DNA of 64,000 bases, from contig CM066924.1 of assembly GCA_033964015.1 (NCBI GenBank), positions 10,752,625 to 10,816,624 on the forward strand, written 5' to 3'. The notes beneath the pieces are model-generated. The model did not search any database. It was not told the DNA's origin and saw nothing but the letters and a program-made list of their open reading frames with translations. The stretch's first letter is position 1. Every line of letters begins with the position of its first letter. The translations under genes and the position numbers were made by a program. Of the stretch, positions 59,243-64,000 are shown in pieces. The stretch is from Scolanthus callimorphus (lineage: Eukaryota; Cnidaria; Anthozoa; Actiniaria; Edwardsiidae).

Positions 59243-61355
59243 TTTTTTAATTTTTTAACGAAGACTAGTGAGCAGCACAAGGAGTGACACTTGAAGTTGT
59301 AAAAGTAATGTAATTTATTTCCGACGCGTTTCGTCTCTTAGAGAGACTTCATCAGGGAATAACAGTTTACAACTTAGCTATGGCATATATAACACGAAAT
59401 TACATACGTGTGAGTGCTAACTTCCTTAGGAAGTGATTGTTATGCCGTAAAGGACGTTCCTAAACGCCCATTATGTTATTGAACGTGTGGGCTTGTAATA
59501 GCTTTTTGGGGCATACGATGGCCCCAAAAAAACAAGCTTACTTGCATAGGTGTGCCAAGGTAGTGGTAGACTTATAGCTAACAATGCAGTCTAGGTCTGG
59601 TAGATGTCTCTGGATTATCCGCTTGATATTGGCATTGCTACAATTAAATGTAGACTTAAAAACAACCATTCTGCGGCGCCGCGACTTCGCCTTCCTAGTA
59701 AGCCACCTAGCTCTATTACAGTACTGGACCTCCCTGAACAAAGGCAACAGAAAGCGAAGGGGATATCTGCGAAGTCTAAGGCGCTTCCAAAAATTATTAC
59801 GGGTGCAATCAGGAGCCCATAAGTAGGAGCTTTCATCTTTGGTACTGGGTCCGTGAAGCAGCGTTTTTCCTGACCTATCTATTTTTAGAAAAAATTTGGC
59901 TCGAATCGTTGTAGAAATTGTCCAATCAGCGTCCAGGCAGCTTCCAAGTCTCAATATTGTATAAATATCCCATCGATAAACATGGCGGAAAGAAGCGACG
60001 ACTGACTCTGCGAGTCAAATTCCACATGTAAATCTCTATAGTAGTTTATTACTCGGTTCGGTATCTGGGATAACAATTATAGCAGAAGTTCTAAGATCAA
60101 AGTACCCAGAAAAATCGCGTTTCAAACTTTTATACGGGGATGCTCGGCCCAGATTCTGGACCCCTTACCCTTCTTTATACCAATTTCAGAGCAAAAAAGG
60201 TACCCCTTTCTTATACCAAAGCCGAAAAAGGTACCCCTTTCTTATACCAAGCCTGAAAAATCGGATTTGTGCTCTGTTAAAAAATAAACGATTTTGCTCG
60301 CGTGTTGCGGTTGAATAACCGGTGAAATACAGACCCTATTTGATAGGAAAATTACAATTTTCTTACTGTTTTTATACCCAGTCCAGCCTGAAAACCCTAC
60401 CCCTTTTTTATACCCAGCCTGAAAACCTTACCCCTTTCTTATACCTCCAGCCTGAAAACACTACCCCTTTCGGGCCGAACATCCCCGTATAGTCCAATAT
60501 AGGGAGTTTCCCCCCGGCCTCCACCGCAATCTTGTGTTTCGGCACTGTGCGGACCTCTTGGGGAACCAGCAACAAATTTAAAATGCAAATTCGTATCTAA
60601 AAATAACTAGGTCAGGAAATGCGCTGCCTCAACTATATAGGTTAAATGAAAGCTCCTACTTATGGGCTCCTGGTGCAATTAAATGCCTCGAACGTGGAAC
60701 TATTTCTGGAAAAGCGCATATAAGCTCGCCCCTTATGAACGCTTTTTTATTGCTTGGGGGATGAAATGATTCAAAGGGAATGTACAAATATTTGTTAAGT
60801 GGCTTCTGGAAAGTGGAAAATTGCAAAGTGCTAAGCGTGGCATCTTTATAAAGAATAAATCCAGAAACGAAATACTACTATCATCAATAACATAAGTAAG
60901 ATTGATACGTTCATTTCTATTGTTGAGATAGCCTAGGAATTCTAGTAGCGCTTCCTTGGAGTCATCCCAGATAAGGAATGTATTATCAATAAACCGCTTG
61001 TATAGCACAAGGTTACTGGAGAATTGTTCAATAAGATCTTTCTCCTAATAATACATGAATATGCATTAGCGGCAGTGACAGCAAAGGGAGTGCCCATGGC
61101 TATCCCAAAAGTTTGATGGAAAACTTCTTCACTAAACTCAGTTTTGAGAAAATTATTCTCAAACACAAGCCTAGAGAACTGAATAAGAAGAGGAGTTTCA
61201 GGCGCCCTTGCTTTGCGTAGTAAAAGGTCAAGAGCCACTAGTGCTTTCTTAGACTCCAATAACTGAATCAGTTCCCCAGATTCCCTTAGTACAGTTGGCA
61301 TTTTAATACGAGGTTTGACAAACTCGTCAACAAAAATACTAATAGGCCTAGTCTT
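59243..61355 (-). pseudogene. Penelope-like element relic (PLE-3), split by a later insertion
   Basis: Minus-strand RT fragments in several frames: RPISIFVDEFVKPRI near 61340, MPTVLRESGELIQLLES at 61301, FHQTFGIAMGTPFAV near 61110, then KRFIDNTFLIWDDSKEALL (61000), where the catalytic (Y/F)xDD motif reads FIDN, and SISFLDLFF (60870). After the 863-bp insertion the frame resumes with FWKRLRLRRYPLRFLLPLF (59770), FKSTFNCSNANIKRIIQRH and SYKSTTTLAHLCK (59540), the linker before the endonuclease. No GIY-YIG domain follows. The tail 59243-59400 has AAACGCGTCGGAAATAAATT-type PLE 3' sequence (minus). The left neighbour at 61356 is LTR material, so the 5' part is lost. Confidence 0.7.
59810..60672. 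mobile_element. 863-bp TIR element inserted in PLE-3
   Basis: Ends CAGGAGCCCATAAGTAGGAG and, inverted, the same sequence at the right end. Similarity continues imperfectly for about 90 bp (TTTCCTGACCTA...TATTTTTAGA on both sides). GTGCAAT at 59803-59809 and 60673-60679 is a 7-bp target-site duplication. The inside has several TACCCCTTTCTTATACC repeats (60170-60480) and no ORF. Superfamily not determined. Confidence 0.8.
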
Positions 61356-61550
61356 CGGCGTTACCGCTCGTGCCGTCCGACCTGGTGAATGTTTAGTGCA
61401 TTTTCCTCCCGTTACATTTGGTGTCAGAGGTGGGATGTAAGTGCATTTTCTGTGGTTCAGGAGTTAAGAATTTTCGGAGATTTTTGTGAGAAAACGTCTT
61501 GAGTAATTTAGGTCAAATTTTAGGTGCTGCGTGACACGGGCCTTCTGCTC
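61356..61550 (+). mobile_element. LTR end with primer-binding-site relic
   Basis: CCCGTTACATTTGGTGTCAG is followed by AGGTGGGAT. TGGTGTCAGAGGTGGGAT (61418-61436) closely resembles the primer-binding sites that follow 5' LTRs ending in TTACA in many gypsy-like elements. No gag-pol follows, so it is a truncated fragment. Confidence 0.45.
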
Positions 61551-61554
61551 TTAA

Positions 61555-62812
61555 GGTTACAGGATACATTCGCTGGGTGTGCGTTTTCAAAACCTTGTCG
61601 CGGCGCAAATATTCATCGCATCGCCATAACCAATACATCATTTTAAAGATAAAATGTGAAATTATCTGCTGTTAAGCTTTTGTAGCAGTTTCATGAAAAT
61701 TATTTACGGCGCACAGCAAAAACCGCGTTTTCGACCGCCCCTGATAAACGCTTTGATAGGCCGCGGCAGTTTACAGGCTTGCAAATCTGACTGCGCAATA
61801 TCAATCACCACATTGTTGTCTCTAAAAGTGTGTCGGGCTTTTTCAATTGAAGGCTTTGTTTAGGAATGATCGAACGATCAAGTTGGTCTTGTGTTTAATA
61901 GTTTACTGGGACCCTATCGTGATAAATAATTTTGAAATACTGCGAAATTCACAAAAGCCCGACACACTTTTGCTCCCCAACCATTTATCTATCTCATGGC
62001 AAAATTTCAAAGCATTCCGTTTAAAACCTGTTGGTCTATCAAAGCATTTATGCACTAGATTTAGCGAAATCTTAAAGGCGAGTTTTGGGCTTCTAAAGTT
62101 GTGTAAACATAAGAGGGATTAGTGACGAATTTGTCATCACGCACTTCACTTTCAGCCAATCACGGCAGGCACCCCCGTGTGCCAGCAAGGACATGCTTTT
62201 TCGCGCGGAATAGATAATGAGGCTTCTTTCCGGTCTCTTGTATTAAATTGTTAAAGCGAACATTTATTATCGTCTTGGAATTCGAAATCAAACGGTATGG
62301 TTGAGCCGCGTCCAAAACCGAGTTCTAAGAAGTGCCCATACTCTGAAAAGCGAAACCAAGCAAAGGCGCGCGCCGAGAAAACGACAAAGACAAATCGCGT
62401 TGGCTTTCAGACGATTCTTTATCTCCATCGAACTTGATGCAATTGGTGGATCATCTGTCCGCTGTTCTTCGTCAGCATTCCTTGGATTGGGTTGATCGAA
62501 CATGAGCCTTTGTCAGACAGAGCGAGTTGTTATTATGGCGGACCATAACAGTCACCTAAATGTCCCGTATGTTACGCGAAAATGCTAATGATGTGTGCTG
62601 AACCGAGTAGACATCACAATAGGATTAAAGGATTATCTCGCCTGTATTGAAAGACATATTTCTCGGGCATTTCTAGTTTTCTATACATTTCTCACGCTGC
62701 TTTTAAGATTTCAAGAATTTTTTTCGAGAGAGTAAAGATCAGGCCTTGATGAGGAAGAACTGTGATTTTCGAAAATTTCGCAAATAGAAGGCCGCGAATG
62801 TATCCTGTAACC
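61555..62812. mobile_element. 1.26-kb TTAA-flanked TIR element
   Basis: TTAA at 61551-61554 and 62813-62816. Ends GGTTACAGGATACATTCGC and, inverted, the same 19 bases at the right. No transposase frame was recognised; ORFs inside are short. A TTAA duplication fits Kolobok or piggyBac, and the GG start fits Kolobok better. Confidence 0.8.
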
Positions 62813-62816
62813 TTAA

Positions 62817-64000
62817 TTTACTAATTTATCGGTACTCTTTCAATGTCTATGTTCAAAAAACGTCCTCTGAGAAGTTCGAGCAGCCCAGAAATAGAATAAA
62901 AAGAGAGCAACATCACGTACAAGTGCTCTATTTGCCGATAAAGTTGTGTTCTAATGCTTTTATGATATTTATTTTATCGGTGTAATAGAGCATAGATTTG
63001 GAGCAATCAGAGCGCGCGTTATATCGTACCTATATTATATTGCAATTATGGAATAGATCTCGCCATATCCAATAGAATCCCATACCTCTATTCTATCGCG
63101 CGCGCTGATTGGCTAAGAAGGAGAGGTATTTTTTGTGGAATACCCCAATTACACAGGGCCCCCGTCATTAAATTTAAAAAATCGACGAGTTTTTTAGTTA
63201 GTACAGCGTTCCCGGACTATTAATCAGATAGCACATACAAAAATCAAATTTGTTTTATAATTTTTGATAGAAGTTAGTTACGATAAAAGCAGGGGAAATG
63301 TATTTATCTCCATTTTTCGTATGACAGTTTTTCGCGCGCTTTGTGAAACGTGGGCACACGCGCCTCCAAAAAACACAAAACGTTCAAACTCTCGTGTGGT
63401 CAACACAACATGTTTTGGAAACAAAATCTCTCTGGTTCCTCCAAAGTTTCTGGTATTTCTACCCTGGGTATGCAAGGCAATGTCCAGATATTTACTTTAC
63501 AAGATAATTTCAACGAGAAGCTGTTGGCTCGTTCGATGAAAGTTATGTTATCGATGAAAAGTTGTGTCAAATGTTAGAGGTGGAAAACACATGCAAAACG
63601 AAAAACACTACAGGAGCTGCGGTATTTACCAAGAATAAAGGAGATAGAAAGCCGTAAGGGAACAAGAAATCAAACAAGTAAGCTTTAAAAGTTAAAACAT
63701 TTTCGATCAGTAAGATAAATTTACTAATTCAAATCATTTGAAACTTTGTAGACTCGATCGCTTTTTTTCAAATTATGGCTTCCATTCAGTCACTTCAGTG
63801 TGTCGACAATCTTAAAACTATACCTAAGCTTACTTTAGACTTGTAACACTGAACTGAATGAATTTTCTCTCATCTAAACATTTATATATTGTAATTTCTT
63901 GTTTTAAAGATTCGCTATTGCAGCAAAGCCTAATTTCAAGGGACTTTCGTTTGAGATTCAGAAAATTCCATCGCTTTCGCACTAGCGCGGCTTTCAAGCA
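62817..64000. other. Non-coding DNA to the window end, no gene recognised
   Basis: An imperfect inverted pair around 62990-63115 (GCAATCAGAGCGCGCG versus CGCGCGCTGATTGGC) suggests another MITE. Short ORFs at 63264-63577 show no recognisable domain. Confidence 0.4.

Noticed and set aside
63264..63577. ORFs of 75 and 91 codons near the right end
   Set aside because: Overlapping frames on both strands with no recognisable motif.

Overview
This is a eukaryotic genomic window that is almost entirely repeats and mobile elements. It suggests a marine invertebrate, most likely an anthozoan cnidarian (coral or sea anemone). That is an inference from GT-AG introns, a tRNA-derived SINE, Penelope-like retroelements (PLEs), a decayed Polinton/Maverick cassette, a Ty3/gypsy-type element and many TTAA-, TAA- or otherwise-targeting MITEs. 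Only three gene models are supportable as possible host genes: a three-exon chromodomain gene (421-1282, minus), two exons of an unrecognised gene (35931-36586, minus) and an intronless PC4-like gene (54782-55216, minus).

About 20 kb is one 19-bp minisatellite, in two arrays of opposite orientation. Array 1 (about 1376-16459, C-rich strand on plus) begins directly upstream of the chromodomain gene. The promoter and first exon of that gene are duplicated inside it at about 3162-3507. Array 1 is broken into higher-order units by six near-identical 266-bp blocks. Array 2 (about 40526-45868, C-rich strand on minus) ends beside the Polinton remnant and shares with array 1 a short unique boundary sequence. 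Because 19 is not a multiple of 3, every frame of the C-rich strand is open and encodes the same 19-residue repeat. The very long ORFs there are therefore probably incidental.

Layout: 1-1282 chromodomain gene; 1376-16459 array 1; 17238-22704 nearly complete LTR retrotransposon (minus, 1,596-codon gag-pol frame, early frameshift); 22705-34432 non-coding DNA with MITEs, hairpins and a 2.7-kb fold-back element; 34490-35858 PLE copy 1; 35931-36586 unknown gene; 36610-38412 SINE and tRNA-Lys-like relic; 39540-39997 nested palindromic MITEs; 40526-45868 array 2; 46080-49877 Polinton fragment (two small plus-strand genes facing a minus-strand block of integrase, minor-capsid-like, pX-like and capsid genes, most broken); 52249-53420 TIR element; 54782-55216 PC4-like gene; 56150-57630 repeat element with eight 128-bp units dense in CRE and E-box palindromes; 57950-61355 two PLE relics, one split by an 863-bp TIR element; 61356-62812 LTR/primer-binding-site relic and a TTAA-flanked TIR element; 62817-64000 nothing recognised.

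The genes do not form one pathway. The organising theme is repeated insertion and array amplification around a chromodomain gene at one end and a chromodomain-bearing Polinton integrase at the other. All assignments come from reading motifs by eye; no database search was run.
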